DNA from: Loripinus fragilis | Lineage: Eukaryota; Mollusca; Bivalvia; Lucinida; Lucinidae | NCBI GenBank assembly: GCA_964019695.1 | Contig: OZ026525.1 | Location: 70,291,753 to 70,355,752 of the forward strand | Length of the DNA: 64,000 bases | Direction: 5' to 3' | Shown: positions 22,010-34,805 of the stretch, one piece after another | Layout: the number at the start of each line of letters is the position of its first letter | Position numbering within the stretch: the stretch's first letter is position 1 | The notes under the pieces: model-generated | The model's database searches: none | Seen by the model: only the letters and a program-made list of their open reading frames with translations | What the model was told of the DNA's origin: nothing | Translations under genes and position numbers: made by a program

Positions 22010-22860
22010 AGGTACATTGGCAAACAGAAAAAAAAACAAGATGAAATTAGGCGGCATTTCATCAGGGTCTGTACTGTTTGCCCGACTGTTTGGCTACGAT
22101 GAAACCAATCTTCAGGAACAGAAATACATCACTTTATAGAAATTTTGACGCACAACCCCTTAAAATACAAAATGGAAAATTCCATACTTTTTTAATATAT
22201 CAATATGTATGGGATAATACATCAGAATGAAAAGTGTTAAAGCATACGCGTGCATTCTCAGCCAGCGCATAGATTATGAAGCTATGTTCAATCATACGCG
22301 GAAACGAAAGTCCAGATCGGAGTCTATAGTTTCTGCCAAATTATCTTAGAATATCCTCTGAGCTTGAATGGCCCCCGTCGTTATTGTTTTTTGTTTTTCA
22401 CCTTACTACATGCTTCTTTGGTGCCTCTTTAATCCCCCAAGCTCACCTGTTAACACTGGCTGAACAAAAACATCTTTTCAGCCATAGGGGAAAATGTAAG
22501 ATCTGTGTCCCTTTATAAGAAGAACATGCAAAAATGAAAGACAGGGTATGGAGCCAGACTGAACGTGTAACTGGAAAATATGAGGCCTCAGAAAACTCGA
22601 AGGGCTCTTTTCCATGACAAGATATGCAGGATCAAAATAAATCTATATTAATGCAATGCTTTAATGCTATATAAAATCTCAAACTCAATTAAAATGGATG
22701 AATGGTTTAATTGTATGTATTGGAATCTTAGTATTAATCATTAATCATTAACGAACTTCTGCATAGTTATTTATACTAATCAATTTGGCATAGGATCAGA
22801 TAAACAAAAAATGAGCATAAAATTGTGAATATTTTCTTATCCATCAGTTTTAACTTTTGT
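22010..22860. other. Gene-free interval
   Basis: Low-complexity A/T-rich sequence without an exon, a clear repeat boundary or an RNA gene that I can recognise. Confidence 0.35.
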
Positions 22861-22861
22861 T

Positions 22862-22980
22862 TTGTGCGCTCAAAAGAACCGTCTCTGTCAGACGATTATT
22901 TTGAGTACCCACAACATATGTTTGGGTTGAGAAATAAGAAAAATAATTTTTAATTACGCACTCTTATCATAAGGCTTGCT
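22862..22980. mobile_element. AAAAGAACCGTCTC hairpin element, copy 1
   Basis: GCTCAAAAGAACCGTCTC and a mutated reverse arm GACGATTATTTTGAGTACCC, then CATATGTTTGGGTTGAGAAA and TTACGCACTCTTATC. Better-conserved copies are at 38195-38300 and 54899-55048. Confidence 0.6.
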
Positions 22981-23339
22981 TTGGGCTTGACTTCAGAAAA
23001 AGGTCTTTCTAGCACGTGGTACTATATCTGTTAACCACTATGGACCTTCGTAGCTATACATATGCGTTTGCGCAGGAATGATACGTTGTTCGCATCTGCA
23101 TTCATGTTATTATCTTTAATATGGGAGCAGTGTTGCACAACAACAAATCAGTCGCAATCATAAAGTTATATGCATTTTGTTCCTTTGTATAGTACTGCAC
23201 ACCAACCATGAATGCATTTAATTGTTCCTCCGCGCAGCAAGATGTTGCTGATATGATTGGCTCGGATCGAATCCGATATTATTGCCATTGACAATAACTT
23301 CTGAAATGGTGATATTGTTATTATCAAAACTAAGTATTG

Positions 23340-23432
23340 ATATTAACTTGTCATGCGCTCATGGATGCTTGCTGGAATAGTCTCACAGACTGAGAGACAG
23401 TTCTAGCGAGCATACATGACGCGAGTCTAGCA
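23340..23432. repeat. Hairpin, ~35-bp arms
   Basis: TCATGCGCTCATGGATGCTT and GCTGGAATAGTCTCACAGAC are roughly mirrored by CTGAGAGACAGTTCTAGCGA and GCATACATGACGCGAG. No known family. Confidence 0.5.
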
Positions 23433-24004
23433 TGGATTTAATCCAGTTTTCTATATCTCCTTTGCTTCAGAATAGAAACACGTTAATCTTACCAGCTATT
23501 AATTCATGGTTGACACTCTCAGATATCAAACAGCCATTCTGCTGATAGGCATCGTGGCTGCTTGTATGTAATTATAATTCCATGGTATTTGTTTTTTATG
23601 ATGATGGGCTGGCTTATGCTTAAGCCTAAATAATCTTTCTGTTATGTTATGTTCTAAGTTTAACATCATTTTATTGGACTGGCTGTTATCATAGCTACTT
23701 CATAATCACGTTTTCACTTATATAATTCTTAAATCTTGCCATATCTTAATGGCCACCTATAACAGGATCGTTTGACGCTTTGGTCTTCAACCAGGATTCC
23801 TTAAATGACTAAAAAAGACTAAATTGAATTACCGCCAAAACGCACGTGCCCAGGTAAACACGACTGTCTGTATCGTAGCAGACTGTCCTGCTACGGTTCA
23901 AATACACTTGCTATGAACATTGTTGATTAGCGACATATTTGCAATTCCAATTCAGGAACTTTGGAGCCATTTTTGAAATTAATATTCAAGAATTAATGGT
24001 GAGG

Positions 24005-24135
24005 AAGAAATGTGAGGGCGGGTAGAAAAATCCGTCCTTCGGAATCACCGTTTGTCGTCACTCGGCAAGCCTCGTGATGTCAAACGGTGATACTCGGGAC
24101 GGATTTTTCTATCCCACCCTCACACTGATGATATG
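24005..24135. repeat. Palindromic element with CTCGGCAAGCCTCG loop
   Basis: Arms GTGAGGGCGGGTAGAAAAAT and ATTTTTCTATCCCACCCTCA, inner CCGTCC/GGACGG and ATCACCGTTTG/CAAACGGTGAT. The loop contains CTCGGCAAGCCTCG at 24061-24074. A relative with the same arms is at 56495-56640 and a decayed one at 56840-56960. Confidence 0.75.
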
Positions 24136-24514
24136 TTCTGATAGTCTCAGGTCTCAGTGGCAATAATAATCGCTGGGATGCATGGAAGAGTTTATTACGG
24201 CCATACTTGTATGTAGATAAGGCAGGTTCAGTAAGGTCAAACAATATTCCGAATCTTATCCAATTTAATTCAACAGATCAACAAATAAAGTAGTCCACGG
24301 CAAACATTGAGGCCATGGTTTAAATTTAATAGTTGATTAGCATACATTGAAATACGCATTTTTGATAAGCTATAAAAGAAATCTAGGCAATCTATAGCCA
24401 ACAAGCAAAGTTTTCCCAAGACTGCGCATGCGTCTTTGCAAAGCGTATTCATAGTGATCAGATATAGAGCGGCCATTCCTAGACCGAGGCAGATGTCTTA
24501 ATAGACGGATGGCT

Positions 24515-27500
24515 GAGAATGGGTTTGCTCCCCCCCCCCCCTCTAGGGAATTTTGCAGACATATCCTATCTTGTAGAGAATTGAAAGCCGAGTCTTTTAA
24601 GAGATGTTTGCACTCTGTGCTCCGGGGCGTTAGTCTGTAAGAGCCTGTAACATACGTTACTTAATCAAACTATGAAAAAGTAAATTGAAAGTTTGGGCTA
24701 CAAATTAAAGACATTAAAATATTTATTTTTAAAATTCATTCATATACATTCTGCATACTGGATATCTTAACTACGTATGACAGCCATTTGAACAAAATTG
24801 CGGCTTCCTAAAGTGTCATCTGCGTTACATAAATCAGATAACCCATTAAAATTTGCAAGTGTGGCTAACATCATTTACATTCACAATCTCTCTGTGTGTT
24901 TTGCAAAATGTTTTTAACTATGTATGACTAGCTTATGCAATTGGCTAACAGAAAAATTAAAGTTTGCTTCCCTAGCTTAAATATATTTTCTGAAATAAGC
25001 AATTAAATAACCCCTACCCATTTTTAAGGTGAAATGTTTGGTATTAAAACTAAAGTAAAAATAGTTAAAAAATATTTGCAGTTGATGAATGTGTTTCATT
25101 GTTTGGGATTTATTTGCTTATATGAAAAGACTTATAAATCTGCAAGTTTGTTCAAAATTTTTAATATCAGAGGCTGTAACATATGTTACCTGATGTAATA
25201 AATGGGCAAGCTCATTGTCTTTACGTAAGATATGCCTAAAATATTTTAATCTCCTCGAGGGAATTTTGCAGACATATTCCTTCTTATAGTACAACTCAAG
25301 TTGCATCGAATAAGGGATGTTTGCACTCTCTATGTTGGGGCGTTAGTCTGAAACAGCGTGTTACATGCGTTACTATATCAAATAAAGGAAATGTAGTTTG
25401 AAAGTTTGAGCTAAAATTGTGAAAAAACTCGCAGCTGTTGGATATCTTACATTGTTTAGGGATTTTAAACTGGCTCCTATGATAAAGACTTATAGATCTG
25501 CTAGTTGTCATCAAGTTTTAAAGATCAGAGAGCGTTACATATGTTAGCGTGATAAGTAAAATCATGAAACAGTATTTTGACATCAAGCTGAGTAAGGGCC
25601 TGCTCCATCCTAATCCCCTTTGGAATTCTGCAGACAAATTACATCTTAAATAACCTTTCAAGGTACATTTAATAAGAAATGTTTGCACTTTGTAAGTCGG
25701 GGCGTTAGCCTGTAACAGCTTGTTACATATGTTACTATATCAATTTGAGAATAAGAAATTTGAATGGTTGAGCTACCAAAAGAAGACATTAAAATTATCT
25801 AATAAATTGACATTCTTATAGTCTTTATACTGGATGTCTTTAATACATATGGAAGCTGTTTAACATTAATAATTATAATTTAAAAGCTATAATTGTGGCT
25901 ATCGTCATGTAGTTTAACAACTAATATGACTTGGTTTCAAACTGTTTTATTAGATTTTACAAATATATACTCAATTGATGAATAGGAAAAACCAAGTTTG
26001 CTTTTCTATCTTAAATATATTGTCTTTTAGGAGCTAATACACAGCCCTACTCCCAGTTTTACAGAGAAGCGAATTTTGTTATTACCGTTTAAGTAAAACA
26101 CATGAAAGCGATTACAGTGTGTGGATATTTTTCATTTTCTTAGTCTGTCTTGCTCATATATCTACAAGATGTCATTAAGTTAAAGATCAGGACACTTAAT
26201 GTGTACTTATAAGTCTTTGGTGCCAAAACACTAGGAATTATATTCATTTCTGATTATCAAGCCCATGAACTGGTGTTACAGATGTTATCAATGACCTTTT
26301 GGACACATTTCCTAATACTGTGCATATAATGCTAAATATAGAGCCACAAATAGAAAAGATAGTTTTACATTTTTATAAGAAAAATACAATAAATGAAATG
26401 GTCCAAACTATTTCTCATCGATTTAACACTCATGTTAAACGTTTGTCGTTGTCTGCTTCTGTGGTAATCATTATTACCAGGTATCACACGCCTCCTTGCA
26501 ACTAGTAGAATCATCACACAATATTTCAATCATTTACTAATATAAAATTTTACCACCAGTCCACTCAAAATTGATGAGCCATTATCAACTTTCCAATTTT
26601 GCCATTTATGGCTTGGAACATTGGGAAACTGATATGAATTCCTAATAGTTGGCTCTTTGAGTATGTGTTTCAAGTGATACTCTGCAAGTAGGAGAAAGAC
26701 TAAAGCTTTACAAGGAGGAAAACTATGCCATTAAGAGCAATGAGAACCTGGACTGATGTACCTTGATATTTCTGTGATAAAGAATCATATCTTAGCTGGT
26801 TAACTTTTATAAATGTAGCCTTTCCATACATGCAACCCACATATTTTCATCTAATAATGTCTCTGCACTTATTATCTTTCCCCAAGCATTCAAAAACTTA
26901 TTTGAAGTAGTGCTGAAACCGAGGTAACTCTTTCCCTTCAGATAAACGAACTAGATGTATCACAGCAGGTAAAGCAATGAAATGCAGGATGAAAAGAGCG
27001 CAAATTAGACCCTTTCAATTCAATGATTCACTAAGTTTATAAGATAAGAGCGCTTATTAAAGGATGTAACATATATAACTCGTCATAATAAATGAGTAAG
27101 GGCATTGTCGTGACATTCTTTTTGATTACACAGTCAGAGGCAAGTGTTTTCAATGGATCATGCAATGAGGCACCTTATTAACTTGTTTACTCTGTATGAA
27201 TCTTCCATAGAGCATAATATAGAACTACTATTTATCCCATTCTACCTATAGTCCACTTTCCTTCTTTTGAATGCAACAGCTAATGATATGGCTGCAAAAA
27301 CTGAGAAATCATAGGTTTTATATTATTTTAAGACATGCTTCAATGTAATGACATCAAAAAACAACTAACTGCAAAAATAATTGATGGCAATGCCCAGCTT
27401 CATATTCTTTCTCTTAAACCAGATAACTTTCAAGGTGTAACAGAAATTGTTTCAGACAGTCTGCCAAAACCATCAAGAGTCAACATTGTAACTAAAGAAA

Positions 27501-29455
27501 ACTTATCAAGTTCTTTGGGCGCAGCAAAATACTATTGATCTAAGACCTGAGGACTTAAGCACCAAAAGACTGGATAGGTTCCATGGCAAATGATGCAAAA
27601 AAGCAGCCTATCAAATTTCTGTTTGACCAATGTCAGAAATCTTAAAGTATTCTTAGAGGTACACGGTAGAGACATAGATTTTGCGAAATCATAGCAAAGT
27701 TATCATTTGACTAGCATGGATGCAGAGGCAGCTGCAGTTAGATTGCTCTTGCCACTTCACAGGAAGAGATATATACCAGAGTCATACTCCATTGTATGCA
27801 TAGATGTGAAATGGCATTAAACCCATATTTAATCAGGTGTTTGATCCCATGACACTGACATGCTGTTTCTGCTTTTGAAGAATGCTAAGGATTCAAGTTT
27901 GGCTGAGTCAAGTTGTTTGACGCTGGCACTGGCCACACATACAAAGAAAATTAAGTCTTTTGATGGCTAAAGAGGAGGATCACACGAAATGCTTATAAGT
28001 GATGTTTGTCACAATTACCAATTTTAAAAAGTAATCTTAATTAATGTAACACATATAACGCAATAGGAAGCTGTATATTTGTTAAAAAATCTTTTCTTAT
28101 GTATCAAAGGTATTCATCATGCAAATTAAATGAATAATTCAAATAAATAGATAGTTTTATGTCTTCTTTCTGTTTCTCAGACTTCCAATTCATTCATTCT
28201 TAAATTGATATGGTAACATACATATCATACCATTACAGGCTAACCCCCTAGTTAATAGAGTGCAAACATCTCTTATTTGATGCAGCTTGAATTGTTCTTT
28301 AAGGTAGGATATGTCTGCACAATTCCCAAAGGGGTGGAGAGGAACAGGGTTGTACTCAGTTTGCAGTCCTAATACAATGCCATGATTTCTACTGGTTGTG
28401 ATGAAATGGGTGATTATTTTGCAATAGAAGCAGACACAATGATAGACATTGTGAGGGTGACTTGAATAAAGATTGTTTTTGAATAATTTTATTTAATAGG
28501 AATATTTATTAAATTGTGTCATTTAAATGAGTACTATTATTTTCTATCTATATGTCTATATATTTTAATATTATAGGCATTAGAAAACATGTGATTACAA
28601 AGGTTATATATAACATAGGTAACACAATTCCAAGGGCTTGTTATCAGCAATGACTGTAATTACTAAGACTAAGGCACTAGAGGCTAGAGATTAATAGGAA
28701 AACATGTGAAAAAACGTATTTTTCTGAAATATCATCTCTTACTTCCAAGAAAATTTCCTAGCTTATTCATTATGCCATGTAACATACGTTACATACTTTA
28801 ATAAGTGCTCTGATCCTGATGTCAAACTTGCAAATGTATGATTCTTATTGCATTAGCAAGACAGTGCCAAAAATGTAAGATATCCACGAGCGTCAAATAT
28901 TTTCATATATTTTTCTTCAATAATAGATACCAAAATTGGATACTTAAAATTGGGGGTAGGGTTGTTTAATAGCTCATATAAAACAATGTATTTGAGATAG
29001 AAAAGCAAACTTTGTTTTTTCTATTAGTCAAATGAGTACTTTAGTAAACTAAGATTAAAAACACTTGTAAAAATGCACAAATCGTCTGTAAAATGAATGA
29101 TGTTAGTCACGATTTCAACTTTCAAAGGGAAATTTAACCTATGTAACGCATATAACACCATTGATGGCTGTAATTTTGTTTAAAATGCTGCTTTTATGTA
29201 GCTTAGGCATCCAGCTTGCAAACTACTTAAGAAATTTGAATAATTAGATGGTTTAATGTCTTCTTTCTGTAGCTCAAACTTTCATTTTGATTTTTTCCTT
29301 AGTTTGCTACAGTAACATATGTAACAGGCTGTCAGAGACTAACGCCCCGGAGCACAGAGTGCAAACATCTCTTAAAAGATGCGGCTTGAAATTTTCTTTA
29401 AGATAGGATATGTCTACAAAATTCCCTAGGGGGGGGGGGAGCAGGACCTTTTTTA
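24515..29455. mobile_element. ~4.9-kb composite inverted-repeat element with tandem-unit ends
   Basis: The outer ends are inverted over about 670 bp (24520-25200 against 28770-29445). They start GCTCCCCCCC..CTAGGGAATTTTGCAGACAT, then GAGATGTTTGCACTCTGTGC, CGGGGCGTTAGTCTG and the palindrome GTAACATACGTTAC. The same unit is repeated in tandem inside: 25250-25600 (deleted copy) and 25605-26210 on the left, and an inverted copy ending near 28345 on the right. The palindrome or near-matches occur at 24647, 25176, 25360, 25534, 25722, 28779 and 29312. The interior (26.2-28.1 kb) has only broken frames, e.g. near 26299 and 27335, with no transposase I recognise. No clear target duplication was found. 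Confidence 0.75.
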
Positions 29456-29477
29456 GCTCGAAGTCTATAAAGTGATG

Positions 29478-29480
29478 CCC

Positions 29481-29523
<43 letters not shown>

Positions 29524-29536
29524 TCTATTTATTTAA
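29478..29536. repeat. (TTTA)n microsatellite
   Basis: About 14 ATTT units with one interruption (ATCT) near the right end. Confidence 0.95.
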
Positions 29537-29792
29537 TGATCCGATCAGGGTATTCACTATTTGCAACAAATGTTTTGTTAAGACTTGAAGAAAAATGAAA
29601 ACGTGTACTTACTGCCCAAACCCTAAAATTGGAAATGGATTGGAAAAGGATATAAACCTCGGCTTACTACCTAGATGTTTATCATCATCATCATCTAGGA
29701 TGGGAGGGGCCATATTTGATTCATAATTCATAGGTCCAGATATACAAAAAAATCAGTATGAACATTTTCTTACCCATTAGTTTGTAACACTT

Positions 29793-30010
29793 GAACCCGG
29801 CATGAGATTTCCAACAATGTGGTATGTGCGACCAGCAAAGCCTCATATCAGCCTGCGCATACGCGCAGTCTGATCAGAGCCTTTGCTAGTTGCTTGACTA
29901 TTCTATGAGTGTTAAGCTACTGACTGAACATTATTTAGAGTTTCTACACTTAAAAGTAGGCTGTACAGGCTCATCTGAGTCTACACTTGTCAAATTGCCA
30001 CATTGTAAGA
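29793..30010. mobile_element. Family M foldback element, right end lost
   Basis: Starts CCCGGCATGAGATTTCCAAC with the internal GCCTGCGCATACGCGCAGTC palindrome intact. The right end stops at CCACATTGTAAGATT, where sequence resembling the TTACGCACTCTTATC arm of the AAAAGAACCGTCTC element takes over. Confidence 0.75.
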
Positions 30011-31095
30011 TTTTTTTTAAATTACGCACTCTTATCGAGGGGCCTATAGTTAGGAATTGAGTGGCTCGAAAAATTTGACAGCATGTTATTAATAAAAATT
30101 GAAAAAGATCGAACAAAAAATACTGTTCATCACATTAGTTTATCAATTGAATAGGCGTTGACAATTTGTAAGCGCACACCGATCCATTCAAAACTATTCT
30201 AAGTTTTCAGCGATATATATTACAGAATATGTGGTGGATATGATTTTCAATAGATTGATTAATTTTTCTATTAAAAAATAATACCTCTGTACTTTTGAAT
30301 ACAAAAAGGTGCAATTACTGCTATAGATCTAACAAATATATAGTAAGCCATAATCACACGTTTACTCAAGGTTAACACTATTTACAGTGAAATTCTAATA
30401 GCTTTGGCTTAAAATATGGTCAACTATGTTCTGATGCTGTCCTATATGCCTACGCTGCTGGGCACAGACCTGTAAATAGTTATCGGCTAAATTTCAACCA
30501 ATCAGAAATAGACAGAAATTTGCATATTAGAGTACCTGCTGATATATGAAAAAATCTCAGTGGTTAATTGCCAGACTATCCATACAAACTTAATCCAGGT
30601 GACAACATTCACTAAAAACTAATACAAAATTTAGGGATACAGACTGAAGTACTTCTGTACTTTTCTTCTAAGAAAAATGACAACGAAACTGAAAGTAGAC
30701 TTCTATTTTTAGACAAATATATTCATTGCAGGTCACTGTTGAAGAACATTAATTTAGGCATGAAAATTCATCATTTCACTAAAAATTCCTTACCCCTATG
30801 TGTAATCCAATATTTTCATATCATTAATTTTCCAAACAATGTTAAAATGTCGTCTGCAAACCATTGACTTAGTTTGCATATTGAGCTTGTATGAGGCTTC
30901 AGTAACAATTGAAGGGGCTGTTCTTTGTTTAAATAGCAAGTGCACCAACGTTGTGATTTTGTATGCCCTGTATATGTTTAAAACCCTTACAATAACAAAA
31001 CTATAAGGTTGTTTGCATTGTAAGGGTATTAACTATATTTTCCCAAGTCGGATGACTCTAAGTAACAAACATATAAAAACAAATTTCACAATTTA
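30011..31095. other. Gene-free interval
   Basis: A/T-rich sequence with no exon-like frame and no repeat that I can match within the window beyond short stretches. Confidence 0.35.
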
Positions 31096-31360
31096 AACGC
31101 AGCTGAATATCTTTTTAAAGATATTTCTTGTTCCATATACCGCCATTATAGTTGGTCCTCACAACTCTTAAATCACAATGCGGCTGCCATAGAATTACAG
31201 ATATGACCTAGATTAATCAATAAACAAGAGTGAGATACCCTGGTGACCCTCATGTTTTGCCACATCTTGGACCATGGGAGAAACATTTCATTAAAAATTT
31301 ATAAAGATTCAAGGTCCTTTTTTACAAAGCCACATCTGTAAACTAAATCAACGAAAGCAG
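31096..31360. repeat. Hairpin repeat copy 3 and a diverged dispersed repeat
   Basis: GCTGAATATCTTTTTAAAGA marks the third copy of the short hairpin. Further right, ATACCCTGGTGACCCTCATG and AGATTCAAGGTCCTTTTTTA resemble the general style of the repeat at 63470-63830 but are too diverged to align firmly. Confidence 0.4.
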
Positions 31361-31979
31361 TGAGATGTTTAAAAATTGTAGCAAATATATTTCCATCTAA
31401 TAAATATGACTTGTTTACCGTATGTTTAAAATTGACCAATTATGGAACACTTTATTCTTAAACATTGCCCTTGGCTTCCATCCTTTGAGCCAATCACTGC
31501 CCTTTTTACATTTACATGTCTGTGACCTGCTCGCCACGCGATTAGTATCACAATCTCGTGCACTGGCCCATATATCTAATGCAAGTTGGTTGGCAAAATT
31601 ATTTCTCTGCATACAGCAAGCTGTAACAACCTTCGGTTTTGATGTGATTCGACCCTCTTGTGAATTTGTTCTTTATATCCTCAAAAGTATACACTTTAGT
31701 GTTTTTGGATATATTGAATAGCGTTACTCCATGGGAGTAAGATAAATCGAGATAAGAGCGCCCATTATTGATCTTTGATCAATACTTGAAGATCTATTGA
31801 GCTTGACAATCACTTCTTAATTCCTAAACTGTCCAGCAAAATACCAGAGCCGTGATTGCGGAAAAGGTCCTTTAAAATGCAACATTTTGCACATAATATT
31901 GACAACCACACCCTCTTCGTCGAAAAGAAACGACAAAATGTTCGACAAAGCCTAAGGTTCCATCTCTGTTTTCACAACT

Positions 31980-32035
31980 AGTTTAATGAATCCAATAATA
32001 CATGAGCACTCATGTAAGATCCTCTATCAATTTAA
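31980..32035. repeat. Fragment of the 'GAGCACTCATGTAAGATCC' repeat
   Basis: AATCCAATAATACATGAGCA followed by CTCATGTAAGATCCTCTAT, matching the right ends at 5810-5835 and 59200-59230. Confidence 0.5.
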
Positions 32036-32250
32036 CCCTAACTATTTGTAAAACGAGGAATTTACTCGTGTATATACAGTACAACTGGCCATAGCGACTT
32101 GAGCATTATTTGGCACTTTTTTACTTTTTATACAAAGTTTCTGTACTTAATTGCACACTTTCAAAACTACTGCAAATGCTGTTAATACATATACAGTGAA
32201 TCACATTTATTCAGTGCATGGTAAAATAAACTCTTAATCGCGAAAATCTA

Positions 32251-32446
32251 GCATTGAACATATGCTTTTTTTGGTATGGAGTACCGTATTTGTAGATCTA
32301 TATTGTTGCATTTAGCCAATACATGTATAATAAGATCTGTATGAGTAAGCATTGAACATATGCGTTTTTTGATATGGAATACCATATTTGTAGATCTATA
32401 TTGTTGCATTTAGCCAATACATGTATAATAAGATCTGTATGAGTAA
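32251..32446. repeat. Two-copy tandem duplication, 98-bp unit
   Basis: GCATTGAACATATGC starts both units (32251 and 32349). The units differ at only a few positions, for example GGTATGGAGTACCGTA against GATATGGAATACCATA. A recent local duplication. Confidence 0.9.
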
Positions 32447-33028
32447 GTTGACATATGGCCACACGTCATATCACAAATATAATTGTCAACCTTTCGTTCT
32501 AACTTAGACACCAGTCTGATGCAACTACCCTTGTGAATGATGTACATGCATAGTAATACTGCTTGCACAAATTCGAATACAGTAGTACGAACATGTATCC
32601 ATAGTAGTACTATCTGTTCTTTAATATGGAAGGGATTTTCCGACATAATTCTATGCATACATGTTAGACTTTTTAAGTCAGTAGTCTAGTTTTATTTTGT
32701 TAATTTTCGTCATTATATCATACCAATTTTTATTTACTACTATAGTTTCATTCAGAACATGTCATTTCTTGGTTTTCAAAAGGCATAACTAGATTGTGAA
32801 AAGACAATACTAAGTTGTAAAAAGACAGAACTAGGTTGTCATAATACGAATGTGAATATGCTAAAAATTTTGACGCCAGATGGCCCACATATTTTATTGG
32901 AAATAATAGAATCTCCCGTGCAAGTAGCACTCGCTACAAACGGTGTTGTGGATGATTTTTCCTACCAAGAAATTCTCCCTATGAATAATCTTTGAAATCT
33001 TTGACCCTTCCTGCCTCACATCCTCAGG

Positions 33029-33329
33029 CATGTGCGGATCCATAGGGGGGAAAGGGGATCAGGATCCCCTGGAAAACCACAAATTATATGGTATTCTTTA
33101 GAAATTAACATAAGGAAAAAGTTAGGCCCCCTCCCCCTGGAAAACTCTGGACCCCATCTGGATCCTTAGAAAAGTATAGTTTTCTCTTTAATAAAACCAT
33201 TGGACTCTTTCTGTTAACTGTAAAATAAGTTCAGGACTATAAAAAACACAAAAAAAAAAAAAACGTTGTCCAGACTGTTTTCCATCCCCCCCCCCCCCCT
33301 GAATAAAAAAAATCCTGATTCCGCGCATT
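33029..33329. mobile_element. CATGTGCGGATCC foldback element, decayed
   Basis: Left end CATGTGCGGATCCATAGGGG and right end GATTCCGCGCATTG, with poly-C near the right end. The central palindrome is lost and the flanks do not show a clean duplication. Confidence 0.6.
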
Positions 33330-33361
33330 GACTCCTGCCAAGCATAAACACATCAATATAT

Positions 33362-33601
33362 GAGCTGCAACACGTGTTTTCCAACGATGTGGCATTTTGA
33401 CATGAATAGACTCAGATGAGCCTGACTGTGTAGCCTCCTTTTAAGCTTAGGCAGTTCTAGTGATGTTTGATCAGTAGCTTAACAGACGTAGAATATTCAA
33501 GCAACTAGCAAAGGCTCTGTTCAGACTGTCGATATGCGCTTGCTGGTCTGAGCCTTGCTGATCGCACAAACCACATTGCTGGAAATTTCATGGCACAGCT
33601 C
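33362..33601. mobile_element. Family M foldback element
   Basis: Starts GAGCTGCAACACGTGTTTTC and ends GAAATTTCATGGCACAGCTC. The inner hairpin is diverged (GCAAAGGCTCTGTTCAGAC / GGTCTGAGCC). Confidence 0.7.
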
Positions 33602-33954
33602 GATTTCACGTATTTACTGGGTCAGTGGTAGAACGAAATGATACCACATATTTATATATATCCATACTTGTCTTGACTAACTTTACCTCCCTTTAATTTT
33701 CAAGCTGACATATAATAAATTATTATCTATTTTTCCATGTTGTAATAAGAGCTGATTCATTCATAAAGGTTTTTTCTACAACTTAATTGACTGATAATCT
33801 AATGAAAGAAAAGACATTTCAACGAAATAAGAAAAAAATGGGGCATCTCCGTCAACTCATATTATTTGAAAAATCATATTTATTTAATCGATATAATAAT
33901 TGCCGTATTGTGTATTTTTTGGACATAGGAATAAGCAAAAAATAAAAAAAGGAA

Positions 33955-34410
33955 TAAGCAAATGGACCCCCTCCCCCTGGAAAAGAATGAACCGGCCCAT
34001 ATAATTTGTCTTAGCTTCTTTTAAAACAGACAAATTGGAACTCGCCCCCCCCCCACCTCTGTAAAATAAGTTAGACATAATAAATAAAACAAACAATGCC
34101 AACAAATGAATGGGCATGGAAACGAAAATTCTCTTAAAGATATACGTTGAGGCTGTGTCTTTAATGCTCGTAAATGCGACACGTACAAAATGAATCGAAA
34201 ATCTCAAAACTTCCAAGCCAGCATTCTTGATGTTCAGCCACCATTGATCCACCAGGGAAACGCCATTTAAATGGCGTTTTGCTGGCGATTTAAACGGCGT
34301 TTTGTTGGAGGGCCAATTATGAACCACTTTTAATGGTATTTGGCTCCTCTTTCATCACCTATAAAAAAAGTTGTCAGAGTTGGACCCCTCTGAAAAAATC
34401 TTAATCTGCG
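33955..34410. repeat. CATGTGCGGATCC-family foldback remnant, enlarged
   Basis: The core arms around GAAACGCCATTTAAATGGCG and repeated GGCGTTTTGCTGG/GGCGTTTTGTTGG identify the family. The outer ends are eroded (ATCTGCGCAAG). A 147-codon minus-strand frame here is repeat-derived, not a gene. Confidence 0.55.
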
Positions 34411-34805
34411 CAAGCTGGACTTTGAATTAAAGTCATTTCATGTAAATAGTATATGACCATCTTCATCTTAGGGATGAACCATCTGCAATATTTAGTTTGT
34501 CTAAAAGCCAAATATCTGAACTTCCATCGGCGTCCAACTTCTGAGAAGGCTCTATCGAGATTCCACATGCTCACTGTCTCGTCTGAGCCTTCTTCGCTCG
34601 CTATTGTGCTAAGTTCCAAATTTCATGAAAAAAAGATGGTGGTGTCGGGATGTAATTAGATGCTAGAAGCATTTTGCGACGAAGGTGTTTCTCTTTTAAT
34701 ACATATTGAAAGATTTAATTTGGCTTTGTTGTTTGAAGACAGATATGCGTTTATCAAACGTATGACATACAAGCCGTCTTCTAAATATACTGTGGGTACC
34801 TCCTC

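Noticed and set aside
26299..27538. Open frames of 67-68 codons inside the 24.5-29.5 kb element
   Set aside because: I considered them as remnants of a transposase, but I see no catalytic motif and frames are broken on both sides. Left as unidentified interior.
27838..27900. 'SHDTDMLFLLL' resembling a nuclease-like motif of transposon-linked proteins
   Set aside because: A match of a few residues between stop codons is too short to support a call.
29478..29536. Possible CRISPR-like or regulatory array
   Set aside because: It is a plain tetranucleotide microsatellite with no spacers.
33884..34327. 147-codon open frame on the minus strand
   Set aside because: It lies across a decayed foldback element; the translated poly-Gly stretch and the conserved part come from the repeat's poly-C and core palindrome. 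No protein family recognised.
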